Of a DNA stretch of 64,000 nucleotides, positions 17,361 to 25,046 are shown piece after piece. Position 1 is the stretch's first letter; every line of letters begins with the position of its first letter. Both the position numbers and the translations under genes were made by a program. The notes under the pieces are model-generated. The model was given only the letters and a program-made list of their open reading frames with translations, did not search any database and had not been told where the DNA came from. The DNA comes from Cytobacillus depressus. Its GTDB lineage: Bacteria > Bacillota > Bacilli > Bacillales > Cytobacillaceae. Location: contig NZ_WBOS01000011.1 in assembly GCF_008923245.1 (NCBI RefSeq), positions 62,001 through 126,000 on the forward strand, written 5' to 3'.

Positions 17361-17888
17361 TTATTGATTTGCCGCATTTTTCACTGCTGCGACTGCTTTG
17401 GCATATTCCGGATGGTTTGTCGCTTCAGTTACGTATTCCACATATGTTACTTTATTGTCTTTATCGAGTACAAAGATTGCACGCGCTAGCAAACGAAGTT
17501 CTTTAATCGCTACGCCAAAAGCTTCACCGAAGGAAAGTTCACGGTGGTCAGACAGCATATTCACTTCCTCAAGACCAGTTGCTTTACGCCAGCGAGATAA
17601 AGCAAATGGTAAATCTACGCTTACAGAGAGAAATTCTACGTTATCCATTTTTGCAACTTCCTCATTAAAGCGACGAGTTTGCATATCGCAAATACCTGCA
17701 ACTGCATCTATTGAAGCGATCACACTAATCAAACGAACGATTCCTTTGTCGTCATTCAATGAATATGGCTGTAAATTTTCTGAAAGTGCAATGAAATCAG
17801 GAGCTATGTCTCCAACTTTTAATTCTTGACCGATAAGCGTTACAGGTTTTCCACCAAATGTAATCGCATTTTTCCTTTCTTTTTTCAT
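17361..17888 (-). CDS. tpx: Tpx-type thiol peroxidase, no resolving Cys
   Basis: A 175-residue atypical 2-Cys peroxiredoxin relative (MKKERKNAITFGGKPVTLIG ... LLARAIFVLDKDNKVTYVEY). It reduces peroxides at the Cys in ASIDAVAGICDMQTRRFNEE. Two departures from the family are visible. The usual Thr/Ser-x-x-Cys around the peroxidatic residue is altered, with one extra residue. The region where bacterial Tpx carries the resolving Cys reads SRWRKATGLEEVNML and has none. AGGAATTAGAT before the ATG at 17888 sets the start; an open extension of 28 codons upstream is unlikely to be used. It is the outermost gene of a redox block. Confidence 0.85.
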   Translation of the reverse strand: MKKERKNAITFGGKPVTLIGQELKVGDIAPDFIALSENLQPYSLNDDKGIVRLISVIASIDAVAGICDMQTRRFNEEVAKMDNVEFLSVSVDLPFALSRWRKATGLEEVNMLSDHRELSFGEAFGVAIKELRLLARAIFVLDKDNKVTYVEYVTEATNHPEYAKAVAAVKNAANQ

Positions 17889-18110
17889 ATCTAATTCCTC
17901 CACTAAGCCTAAATTTAATCTTATAGTAAAGTGTTTCAAGCAATTTAAACTTGTTGCCTTATAAGATTCCAATTCAAAAATGTATTAATGTTCTCTATTT
18001 TTTTGTTTAAAAAAGATTAAAATGTTTACGTGCCGCATCAATAGCATTAATCAAAAGTAGAATGTTTACTACCAGTTTTTCATGAGCAATTTTAGTTATT
18101 TCCTCACATA

Positions 18111-18135
18111 AAAAAGGCAGCAGAACCGCCGCCTT
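18111..18135 (-). terminator. Terminator of the OsmC gene
   Basis: On the minus strand AAGGCGGC pairs with GCTGCCTT (one G-T pair) and is followed by TTTTTTATG. Confidence 0.75.
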
Positions 18136-18203
18136 AATTTTAAAGACCTGTTTTATTTGATATGCCTAAAAAAATGAATTTCTACATCTTTGGGTGAATC
18201 ATA

Positions 18204-18638
18204 TCATTTCACAGAAACTTTACCTTGAACTTCAATCTTAACATCTGCTTTTTTCAATATATTTCCGACATCGCACCCTTTATCTGCTGCTTCTGTCGCT
18301 CTTTGTGCGGATTGAATTTGTTCTTCTGTTGCATCTTCAGATAACACGATGTGAGGATAATGGATAATTTTAAATTCACTATCAGATATATTCGCCTCTG
18401 AGTTCACTATAAGTTCAGCAACAGGCAGGTTTCTGCTTGCAAGCACAAACGTAAGAGTTGCCGCATAACAAGTCGTTACAGAAGCAACGAGAACCTCTTT
18501 TGGATTTGCTCCATTTCCACTACCACCTAATGATGTTGGAATAGCGATTTTTGTATCAAGGTACTCTGCTTTAAGAGTTCCATTCCCTGTTACCCCACCA
18601 TCCCAAACAGCATTCACATTTATTTTCATATCAGCCAT
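18204..18638 (-). CDS. OsmC/Ohr family peroxidase
   Basis: A 144-residue protein with the two redox Cys of the OsmC/Ohr fold: VASVTTCYAATLTFVLASRN and KGCDVGNILKKADVKIEVQG. LGGSGNGANPKEVL is the standard segment before the first Cys helix. Such proteins reduce organic hydroperoxides or similar electrophiles in the cytoplasm. The start at 18638 follows GAAGGAG; an ATG three codons upstream overlaps that site. About 125 bp upstream is a GTACC...GGTAC palindrome shared with the HesB-like and CMD genes, so it is probably controlled by the TetR regulator at 20288. Confidence 0.85.
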   Translation of the reverse strand: MADMKINVNAVWDGGVTGNGTLKAEYLDTKIAIPTSLGGSGNGANPKEVLVASVTTCYAATLTFVLASRNLPVAELIVNSEANISDSEFKIIHYPHIVLSEDATEEQIQSAQRATEAADKGCDVGNILKKADVKIEVQGKVSVK

Positions 18639-18760
18639 AATTAACACTCCTTCAAATAAATTAATTGCATATATCTTGACTATTCACATATTTTTTTATT
18701 CTATAGGTATCGCAAGCACTACTTAAAAAGACAAGAAAAACAGTTTTCATGATTTAACTA

Positions 18761-18778
18761 GTACCTACCGGTCGGTAC
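18761..18778. promoter_or_regulatory. Operator-like palindrome upstream of the OsmC gene
   Basis: Read toward the gene (minus strand): GTACCGACCGGTAGGTAC, a near-palindrome. Closely related sites stand at 19369 and 19539. Confidence 0.7.
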
Positions 18779-19077
18779 AAAACGTAGTTTAACATACTCT
18801 TTAAAAAGTTGGCAAGTAAACAGTTTATATTTCTTTTAAATTTGTATTGTTTACAAATCACATCGTTGAAATTGATAAAGTTGAATGTTTTGCTGAATCT
18901 TTAAAACGCATTTTATAAGATTTTCTTATTTAAAAGATATATTTCAAAAAATTGAGACTCTTCACCTAATCAAATTTGCTTTAAATAATAAAAGACATTC
19001 TTCCGTTTATAATTTGCTGTGGGCTTTTTAACTGAAAACTGTTAATTGAATTCGAATAATCAATTTTTAATTCATCA

Positions 19078-19296
19078 TCAAAAAATTAGCTCTGATTTCT
19101 CCAATAAAACAGAACGATTATTAGTCTCAAATAGAACGTCTTTAGCTTCATCCATTGATGAGACAAAAAACAAAGTAGGTACTCCTGCCCCACAGGCAAG
19201 CCCTTCATTTACGTTTTGAATTTTAAGATATCCCTTTTGATCCCCAATTTTTTTGTTCAGTTCTTCTGCTGCGCTTTTTGTGATAGTCACTGTCAT
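19078..19296 (-). CDS. HesB/IscA-like iron-sulfur core-fold protein
   Basis: A 72-residue protein: MTVTITKSAAEELNKKIGDQ, CGAGVPTLFFVSS, and a C-terminal SVLLEKSELIF. It matches the short HesB-like group in Bacillaceae. The three Cys of true A-type Fe-S carriers are not all present; I see only one, in NEGLACGAGVP, so cluster assembly is doubtful. AAAGGAGG 8 bp before the ATG at 19296 fixes the start. It is a single gene with an operator-like palindrome 73 bp upstream of its start. Confidence 0.7.
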   Translation of the reverse strand: MTVTITKSAAEELNKKIGDQKGYLKIQNVNEGLACGAGVPTLFFVSSMDEAKDVLFETNNRSVLLEKSELIF

Positions 19297-19368
19297 TCGA
19301 TACACCTCCTTTATTCTTTTCTCTTTGAATAAAATATATTTGTTTTAAATTTGAAGTACTTATTTTTG

Positions 19369-19386
19369 TACCTACCATTCGGTACA
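19369..19386. promoter_or_regulatory. Operator-like palindrome upstream of the HesB-like gene
   Basis: Read toward the gene (minus strand): GTACCGAATGGTAGGTAC. It is the same type as 18761 and 19539. Confidence 0.7.
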
Positions 19387-19503
19387 TAACGAATTATACT
19401 CTATTCATTCACATGCTGACAAGAAATTAGTCCTCAGTATAGATCTGGTTTTTAATCCGAACTCTGATTAATATTCATAAAATTTGTGTCCAAAGCATTA
19501 TTC

Positions 19504-19556
19504 TTGAAAACGGGAAGTAAATAATGTTAGTATTATTGTACCGAACAGTTGGTAAA
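19504..19556 (+). promoter_or_regulatory. Promoter and operator of the CMD-tetR operon
   Basis: TTGAAA (19504-19509) and TAGTAT (19528-19533) at 18 bp spacing look like a sigma-A promoter. The operator GTACCGAACAGTTGGTAA (19539-19556) follows the -10, where a bound repressor would block transcription. Confidence 0.65.
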
Positions 19557-19620
19557 ACAATACATGATAATTAACTAATCGAAGGTTAAACTAAATAAAA
19601 ATTGAAAAGGAGTTTTGAAA

Positions 19621-20274
19621 ATGCCAATAGATCTATATGCAAAAGAAAATATGCAAAATTTAGCTCAATTAAAGGATCTTGCACCAGAACAATTAAAAGC
19701 TTTTAGTGATTTTAATGCTGCTGTCTTTAAAAACGGCGCACTATCAAAAAAAGAAAAAGAAATCATTGCTGTTGCGATTACTCATGTAACGCAATGTCCT
19801 TATTGTATTGATGCTCATACAAAAGCTGCAAAAAAAGCAGGAGCAACATTAGAAGAATTAGCTGAAGCTGTATTTGTAACTGCTGCAGTAGAAGCAGGCG
19901 GTACGGTTACCCATAGTACACATGTACACAATGCAAAGGATAAAGAAGCATCGGATGTACTTTATTCTCGTTCTAATTTAAAAAACTTAGGCCAATTAGG
20001 CAAATTTGCACCAGATGGTTTTAAAGGCTATCAAGCATTTAGTGCGGCAGCCACAAAAGCAGGAAAATTAAGTACTAAATTTAAAGAAATTATTTCCGTA
20101 GCAGTTGCAAACGCTACTCAATGTCCATATTGTATTGATGTTCATACAAAAAATGCAGACAAGCATGGCGTAACGAGTGAAGAACTTGCGGAAGCCATAA
20201 TGGTAGCTTCCGCAGTACGTGCAGGCGGATCTTATGCTCATATGGCTAATATGATTCGAAGTTATCAAGATTGA
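19621..20274 (+). CDS. Two-domain carboxymuconolactone decarboxylase/AhpD-like protein
   Basis: A 217-residue protein made of two copies of the CMD fold. Each carries the AhpD-type motif CPYCIDAHTKAA (residues about 59 and 171; the second is CPYCIDVHTKNA). The CxxC pair and the nearby His are the peroxidase/disulfide reductase centre in AhpD relatives. It probably handles peroxides or electrophiles. AAAAGGAG 9 bp before ATG 19621 sets the start. The tetR gene follows 13 bp later, so they form an operon under the promoter at 19504. Confidence 0.85.
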   Translation: MPIDLYAKENMQNLAQLKDLAPEQLKAFSDFNAAVFKNGALSKKEKEIIAVAITHVTQCPYCIDAHTKAAKKAGATLEELAEAVFVTAAVEAGGTVTHSTHVHNAKDKEASDVLYSRSNLKNLGQLGKFAPDGFKGYQAFSAAATKAGKLSTKFKEIISVAVANATQCPYCIDVHTKNADKHGVTSEELAEAIMVASAVRAGGSYAHMANMIRSYQD

Positions 20275-20287
20275 GGTCGTAATTATT

Positions 20288-20866
20288 ATGTCTTCCAAAA
20301 AACAAGAAATAATACGAATAGCTAGAGAAGTCATACACTCAAAAGGCTACCAAGCGACATCAGTCAGCGATATTATGGCAGCTACTAATATAGGAAAGGG
20401 ACAATTTTACCATTATTTTCAATCAAAACATAATCTTGGATTAGCTGTTGTAGAAGATCTGGTCAAAGATTGGGAAGGACAGTTAATAATTGGAATTCTG
20501 AATACTTCAGATGACCCTGTTACTAAGTTAAATCGCATGCTCCAATGGGCGGAGACAAGTCATGCAGAAATGGAGATTAAGTATGGATGCGCAATGGGAA
20601 ATTTGGTAATAGAAATGAGTGCCCAAGATGAGGAATTCCGATTAAAAATTAAAGAATTTTTTAATCACTGGGTGAACTCAGTTGCTGATATTTTAACAAA
20701 AATGATTGAGGATCATCAGTTAGATGAATCAATTAATCCGAAAAAAAACGCAGAATCCATTGTTGCCATGATTGAAGGCGGAATTTTACTAATGGTAAGC
20801 CGACAAAATATCCAAGTATTACAAGATATTTTTGAAGTAATTAAACAACAGTATCATTTAAATTAA
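20288..20866 (+). CDS. TetR/AcrR family regulator of the redox block
   Basis: A 192-residue regulator with an N-terminal helix-turn-helix (IAREVIHSKGYQATSVSDIM, GKGQFYHYFQSKHNLG). The ligand domain contains KYGCAMGNLVIEMS. This resembles the GC-LLGNL segment of electrophile-sensing members such as NemR, where the Cys is the sensor; that role here is inferred. It is co-transcribed with the CMD gene. The GTACCGA-n-GGTAC palindromes before the CMD, HesB-like and OsmC genes are its likely binding sites, so it would repress a small thiol-stress regulon and itself. Confidence 0.85.
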   Translation: MSSKKQEIIRIAREVIHSKGYQATSVSDIMAATNIGKGQFYHYFQSKHNLGLAVVEDLVKDWEGQLIIGILNTSDDPVTKLNRMLQWAETSHAEMEIKYGCAMGNLVIEMSAQDEEFRLKIKEFFNHWVNSVADILTKMIEDHQLDESINPKKNAESIVAMIEGGILLMVSRQNIQVLQDIFEVIKQQYHLN

Positions 20867-20882
20867 AGACAAAAGTTAAGTC

Positions 20883-20917
20883 AAGACTTACTAACGGATG
20901 ATTAGTAAGTCTTTTTA
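20883..20917 (+). terminator. Terminator of the CMD-tetR operon
   Basis: AAGACTTACTAA and TTAGTAAGTCTT form a strong stem, followed by TTTTT. Confidence 0.9.
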
Positions 20918-20971
20918 AGTTTCAATATTATATTTATTCCCTGATTGTATCATAATTGATGATTTGCTTTA

Positions 20972-21040
20972 TTCCATTAAATGGCCCTTTTCATGAAGAA
21001 AGACGCTTTCCTTATTTCAGAAAAGCGCCCGATTGTTGAA
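20972..21040 (+). repeat. Long hairpin repeat (family A)
   Basis: TTCCATTAAAT, GGCC, CTTTTCATGAA, an inner CGCTTT/AAAGCG hairpin, CGCC, CGATTGTTGAA. Confidence 0.9.
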
Positions 21041-21116
21041 GACTATCATTGAAGAAAGACGGTCAGTTACTTGAAAAAGATAAAGGTGAACTTCGTTATT
21101 AATTGCCTCCGTTAGC

Positions 21117-21310
21117 CTAATAAAGTTTCCCTTTACTCCTTAAATATCTTGATACTAAACCTTGAAAAAAAATCACAGCTGCACCAAGAATTAGAATGAA
21201 AATTGGTCTTTCCGTTCGACTAAAGAAGATAAAAATAAGAAATGCTACTATTATCCAAGTTAAAAAAGAAATGATAGCTACTACTATCTTGTCCGCTTCA
21301 AGAATTTCCC
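21117..21310 (-). pseudogene. Small membrane protein remnant
   Basis: One minus-strand frame gives EILEADKIVVAIISFLTWII, then FLIFIFFSRTERPIFILILG and a C-terminus RYLRSKGKLY. These are two hydrophobic segments typical of a small membrane protein. No start codon exists in this frame: a TGA lies just before it, and an ATG with AGG is in another frame. A frameshift near the N-terminus is likely. The stop codon lies in a degenerate family B core (CCGTTAGCCTAATAA). Confidence 0.4.
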
Positions 21311-21569
21311 CTCATTTGCATCCTGTCTTTTTTACATAAATAAGTAACTTGGGTACTATATTCGATAACAGTATCGGTATTCAATAACACCTACTTTTAC
21401 TAAACTTCCACGTTCCTTTATGTACTTTCCTTTACAATTCGATGTGTATAAACAAACACTAAAAGGTAATTACAGGATTTCCTCCCTATTGTTAATGTGA
21501 AAATTTCGAATTAATATTTAAGTTGATTTATTTTTCTATTTTCATAACAAAAATTGGAGGTGCCAGTGT

Positions 21570-21626
21570 ATGATAATAGAGCAGCTCTTGCAAGCCGTGT
21601 ACAATCAAAATTGCCATAATGAATAA
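21570..21626 (+). CDS. 18-codon leader-like reading frame
   Basis: GGAGGTGCCAGTGT leads to an ATG at 21570 encoding MIIEQLLQAVYNQNCHNE, ending with TAA at 21624-21626. It overlaps the ATG of the following lipoprotein gene at 21619, which has no ribosome binding site of its own. It may be a leader that couples translation, or the stub of a lost gene. Confidence 0.45.
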   Translation: MIIEQLLQAVYNQNCHNE

Positions 21627-22236
21627 TAAACTATCTACTAATAAAATTAACCTATGTATACTAATTCTTTTTCTGCTTGCGGGTTGTCAGTCAACTACCA
21701 CCCATATGGAAGGTCAGGGTCCATTGTCTGTGCAAGTCGGCGGAGGTGGATTATCGATGAAATTTGATGAAAATCCGCCTTGGAGTGGCAGTTTTGGTTC
21801 TTTCTTGCCTTGTATTCAAACGGATGAAAAGAAGATTGAAATAACCAATGTCACCTATCAGGCAGACAAGGATGCTCCACCACTGAATGTGAAAATTTTA
21901 AAACGTATTGTTACCAATGGCGATGTACAAGATGGAAGTCTTCCTCTCGCCGGAGCCAAGGGTATTCCGCCAAACTTAATAGATTCAGCTCCTCTAGAGG
22001 GAGAAATAAATGAGGAAATTTCAGGAACCTTGGTAACAAAATTGTGCAGCAACTGGGATCAAAAAAACTTTACTGAATTCCTTTTTGTTATTGAATCCGA
22101 AGAAACCGGGATGCATTTGGAGAATGTGCAGTTCGAATATTTGGTGGATGATGAGCCCTATTTATTAGAGGTACCATGGGAAATTGTGTTTTGCGGCACA
22201 TCAACAGAGAACCACTGGATGTGCCAGGAACAATAA
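21619..22236 (+). CDS. Hypothetical lipoprotein, 205 aa
   Basis: The N-terminus MNNKLSTNKINLCILILFLL is followed by the lipobox LAGC-QS, so export and lipid anchoring are likely. The mature part begins THMEGQGPLSVQVGGGGLSM and is a beta-rich domain with two Cys near FLPCIQTDEKKIEITN and CSNWDQKNF. I do not recognise the family. No ribosome binding site precedes its ATG, and expression may depend on the overlapping 18-codon frame. Confidence 0.7.
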   Translation: MNNKLSTNKINLCILILFLLAGCQSTTTHMEGQGPLSVQVGGGGLSMKFDENPPWSGSFGSFLPCIQTDEKKIEITNVTYQADKDAPPLNVKILKRIVTNGDVQDGSLPLAGAKGIPPNLIDSAPLEGEINEEISGTLVTKLCSNWDQKNFTEFLFVIESEETGMHLENVQFEYLVDDEPYLLEVPWEIVFCGTSTENHWMCQEQ

Positions 22237-22275
22237 GTCTCTTGTCGCTGGGGTATCGCTTAAATGCGATATCTT

Positions 22276-22500
22276 TTATTTTATTAACCTAACATACTCC
22301 TCCCGCAGCAATCCATAATAGACCAAATCAACAAACTCCCCACCTCTTATGGCATGCTGCCACCATGCCCCTTCATCCTTCATGCCTATCTTCACCATAA
22401 TGCGCCAGGATCCAAGGTTACCAGAAATAGCTTTAGCAAAAATCTTGTTCAATCCTAACTACTCAAAGCCATATAGGTATTTTTGCATATCCCTGCGAAA
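22276..22500 (-). pseudogene. GNAT acetyltransferase C-terminal remnant
   Basis: The minus strand reads RRDMQKYLYGFE, then a TAG, then LGLNKIFAKAISGNLGSWRI, MKDEGAWWQHAIRGGEFVDL and VYYGLLREEYVRLIK-stop. SWRIMVKIGM and the VDLVYYGLLREEY ending are the acetyl-CoA-binding end of RimJ/RimL-like GNAT proteins. The N-terminal two thirds are gone, and the remaining part has an internal stop. Confidence 0.75.
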
Positions 22501-22512
22501 AGGTTTATTATG

Positions 22513-22547
22513 AAAATCCCTCCTCTAAAAGATTCATGAGGGATTTT
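22513..22547. terminator. Hairpin near the GNAT remnant
   Basis: AAAATCCCT and AGGGATTTT with a 17-nt loop, with T and A runs at the ends of the arms. Confidence 0.6.
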
Positions 22548-22614
22548 GTAATACTCGATTGAGTGATAGCTCTGCTGTCTTTAAAAATTTGATCATTATC
22601 TACCTATAATCCTC

Positions 22615-22640
22615 TTACACAATCGCGCCCGATTATGGAA
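22615..22640. repeat. Family A short hairpin
   Basis: TTACACAATCG, CGCC, CGATTATGGAA. It ends 23 bp from the stop codon of the next minus-strand gene. Confidence 0.75.
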
Positions 22641-22662
22641 CAATGTAATTTGATTTTCCCCA

Positions 22663-22962
22663 TTAAATTCTTTTCCATACTGCAATGACTGAATTTACTA
22701 CGGATAGAAAAACAATTGCAATATATTTATAAATATAATACTGCGCACCCGTAAAATTAGGTACTTCATCAGCAGCATAGCCTATAAAATAAAGAAGTAC
22801 ACTTGAAACAATTACACAGATAATAGAGATGCTAAACACAGAGAACCAGTTTACAAAATGCAAATGTTTCCTAAAAAAAATACTCTTAATCAGTAAGACT
22901 GACAAAATGATAATAAAGAACACCAAAATAAAGTCAATATATTCAAATGCTTCAAGAGACAT
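22663..22962 (-). CDS. Hypothetical membrane protein, 99 aa
   Basis: Three hydrophobic segments are visible: FILVFFIIILSVLLIKSIFF, WFSVFSISIICVIVSSVLLY and YIYKYIAIVFLSVVNSVIAV. The short polar parts give no family. GGAGGGAATTAA precedes the ATG. It is a one-gene unit between two family A elements. Confidence 0.65.
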   Translation of the reverse strand: MSLEAFEYIDFILVFFIIILSVLLIKSIFFRKHLHFVNWFSVFSISIICVIVSSVLLYFIGYAADEVPNFTGAQYYIYKYIAIVFLSVVNSVIAVWKRI

Positions 22963-22976
22963 TTAATTCCCTCCAT

Positions 22977-23002
22977 TTAAAGAATTGCGCCCGATTGTTG
23001 AA
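22977..23002. repeat. Family A element, left arm degenerate
   Basis: TTAAAGAATTG, CGCC, CGATTGTTGAA. It lies 41 bp from the stop of the next minus-strand gene. Confidence 0.65.
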
Positions 23003-23042
23003 GAAGATAATAGTACACTACTTCACAATTATAGTCTCTTAT

Positions 23043-23669
23043 TTAATTTCCCTTTACTTTAAGTTTAATTTCTTCTATCCTCCATCTTCCTACCTTGTCA
23101 TTCCTTCCTGCCGCCTTGGTCATAACAAATTGATAATTATGTTTAATATCCGTAACCGTATTATAGGTGAGAAGTATTTTTTCTTTTTCAATTCTAAATT
23201 CCTTCAGAGTAAGAACTGTATTAGGTACCCATTCAAAACCTTTTCCATAAAATGTAAATCCGCAAGGGCAATTACCTATACTGTCTATCGTCGAGAAACT
23301 TGTCCCGTTTTTAAGTGCAATAAACCCCCATGTTTCCTTGAATGTTTCCATTGCCTTATAAGATTCAATGGTACTTGTAGCATCAATAAAGTCTTGATAT
23401 TCAACGGTGGATTTTAAAGCAGCAACTTCTTCTTCTAATTGAGAAAGACTTTCTACTAATCGTTTATTTTCTTTTTCCAACTCGTCTGAGGTATTAGAAC
23501 TAATTCCTAATTTTTTTTCTAAGCTTGCGACTTTATCAACTAATTTGTCTTTATCCTCTTGCATTTCCTCTACAAAATCTGAAATTCTTAGGTTATCTAA
23601 AATAGCTATCGTCGCTAATACTAATAATAATACAAGAGTATGAGTTTTAAAGTTTTTCTTCAAATTCAC
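23043..23669 (-). CDS. Membrane-anchored coiled-coil protein, 208 aa
   Basis: One N-terminal membrane segment (THTLVLLLVLATIAILDNLR) is followed by a long heptad-type coiled coil (about residues 32-90: EEMQEDKDKLVDKVASLEKK, EKENKRLVESLSQLEEEVAA). A C-terminal beta-rich domain carries a CPC (SIGNCPCGFTFYGKG). The membrane orientation suggests an extracellular coiled coil. Function unknown. Confidence 0.7.
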   Translation of the reverse strand: MNLKKNFKTHTLVLLLVLATIAILDNLRISDFVEEMQEDKDKLVDKVASLEKKLGISSNTSDELEKENKRLVESLSQLEEEVAALKSTVEYQDFIDATSTIESYKAMETFKETWGFIALKNGTSFSTIDSIGNCPCGFTFYGKGFEWVPNTVLTLKEFRIEKEKILLTYNTVTDIKHNYQFVMTKAAGRNDKVGRWRIEEIKLKVKGN

Positions 23670-23900
23670 TTATAATCCCTCCCATTTCTAAGGTGATATA
23701 TATTGGATATAGGGTCTATCCTTTATATTCAAAAAATCACACCTTACCGTACTTATACTAAAAAGGAGAAAAACTTCTTCATTGTTAAACTAACTGTCCC
23801 GTGAGCTTAAGAAGACCTATCATTAATAATCTAAGATTATAACGGATTGCATTAATTATTTCATATCTTCTGGTTACCATAAATGTGAGGTGATTACCAA

Positions 23901-24209
23901 ATGAAAAGAATTTTATTTTTCTTTCTAGTTATTTCCCTTACATTCACAATGGGACTGAAAAAAGATGAAGAGCATACTTGCAGAAAGTGGTGCGAACCGT
24001 TCTTAGAATATACACACAAAAAAGCACTTTATAAAGGAGCCATACAGGAACGTTATCGAATTATTCGTCACATGAAGTATGTTAAGAAAAGAAGTGATGA
24101 AGAAATCATCGACATTGCAAATGTAACAAAGCAAGACATTGCTGAAGTGATGAGAATAGTGGATAGAAAAACTGGTAAATTTCCTTGGGAGTTACAAGGG
24201 CAACAATAA
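23901..24209 (+). CDS. Hypothetical exported small protein, 102 aa
   Basis: The N-terminus MKRILFFFLVISLTFTMG looks like a signal peptide or anchor. The rest is short, basic and helical, with a pair of Cys (TCRKWCEPF) and a segment SDEEIIDIANVTKQDIAEVM that resembles a helix-turn-helix. Such a domain on an exported protein is odd, so the HTH likeness may be chance. GTGAGGTGATTACCAA precedes the ATG. Confidence 0.6.
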   Translation: MKRILFFFLVISLTFTMGLKKDEEHTCRKWCEPFLEYTHKKALYKGAIQERYRIIRHMKYVKKRSDEEIIDIANVTKQDIAEVMRIVDRKTGKFPWELQGQQ

Positions 24210-24329
24210 AAGGATGAATGTAACTAATCTGCACCTTTAGTTCAATAAAAAAATAGCCACCGTAATGTCAGCCGAATCTTAAAGGAACGTCCCCGTTAGC
24301 GTAACGACAAATATAGATAACTTGATAAT

Positions 24330-24899
24330 TTAGTCAATTTTCAACTTAGGGCTCCAAGGTGGCTCTTTTCTAATATCAATTGTAATTTTCTGCCTTTTTA
24401 ACCCGGTTTTCTCAGCATAATAATCAAGCATATTAAAAACAGTAAAACGATGAAAACTTCCGTTGAGAAATTGTGGTTCATTTCGTCTGTTCGGGTCTAT
24501 CTTCCAAAGTGATATAAAAACTCTTCCTGTATTATCGTTATATTCATTAACTGGTACGCTGAAATTGATATGCTCGTTAAATCCATTTGCAACAGCTATA
24601 ATGGTAACTTCCCCCATATTTTTCTTTGGAAATCTTGGGTCTTTATGAACTGTAACAGGTATTTTGGCTATTCCTTCTGAATTTGTTAATTCTGTTCCTA
24701 TTATCTTACCTAATGAATTTATTACAATAATTCGGGCGTCAGCAATTGGTGTACCATTTTCATCAAATGTTGTTGTTACTTTTGCCGTTAATATTGCAGA
24801 CACTGCGTTTGGATTTGTATCCGAAAAGACCGATATGGGCGAATAGAAAAAAGATATTACAACAATTATTAAAACACTTTGTTTAACCAAGGATACCAC
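24330..24899 (-). CDS. Secreted protein with a carboxypeptidase-regulatory-like domain
   Basis: A 189-residue protein with a signal peptide (MVSLVKQSVLIIVVISFFYS, cleavage near VFSD). A beta-sandwich domain follows with TTFDENGTPIADARIIVINS, GTELTNSEGIAKIPVTV and GEVTIIAVANGFNEHINFSV. This is the repeat pattern of carboxypeptidase-regulatory/Ig-like domains found in exported proteins. No catalytic residues are expected. A family B-like core lies just 3' of it. Confidence 0.65.
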   Translation of the reverse strand: MVSLVKQSVLIIVVISFFYSPISVFSDTNPNAVSAILTAKVTTTFDENGTPIADARIIVINSLGKIIGTELTNSEGIAKIPVTVHKDPRFPKKNMGEVTIIAVANGFNEHINFSVPVNEYNDNTGRVFISLWKIDPNRRNEPQFLNGSFHRFTVFNMLDYYAEKTGLKRQKITIDIRKEPPWSPKLKID

Positions 24900-25046
24900 A
24901 ACCCTTTTAATGTTTTATCCTCAGTATTTTTTGACTTCCTTTTAAATATATACATCTGCTCTTATTGCATTAACCTGCCCCTTTATTTAGGGTTATTCAA
25001 CAATATGGCCCTTTTCATGAAGATGGACGCTTTCCTTATTTCAGAA

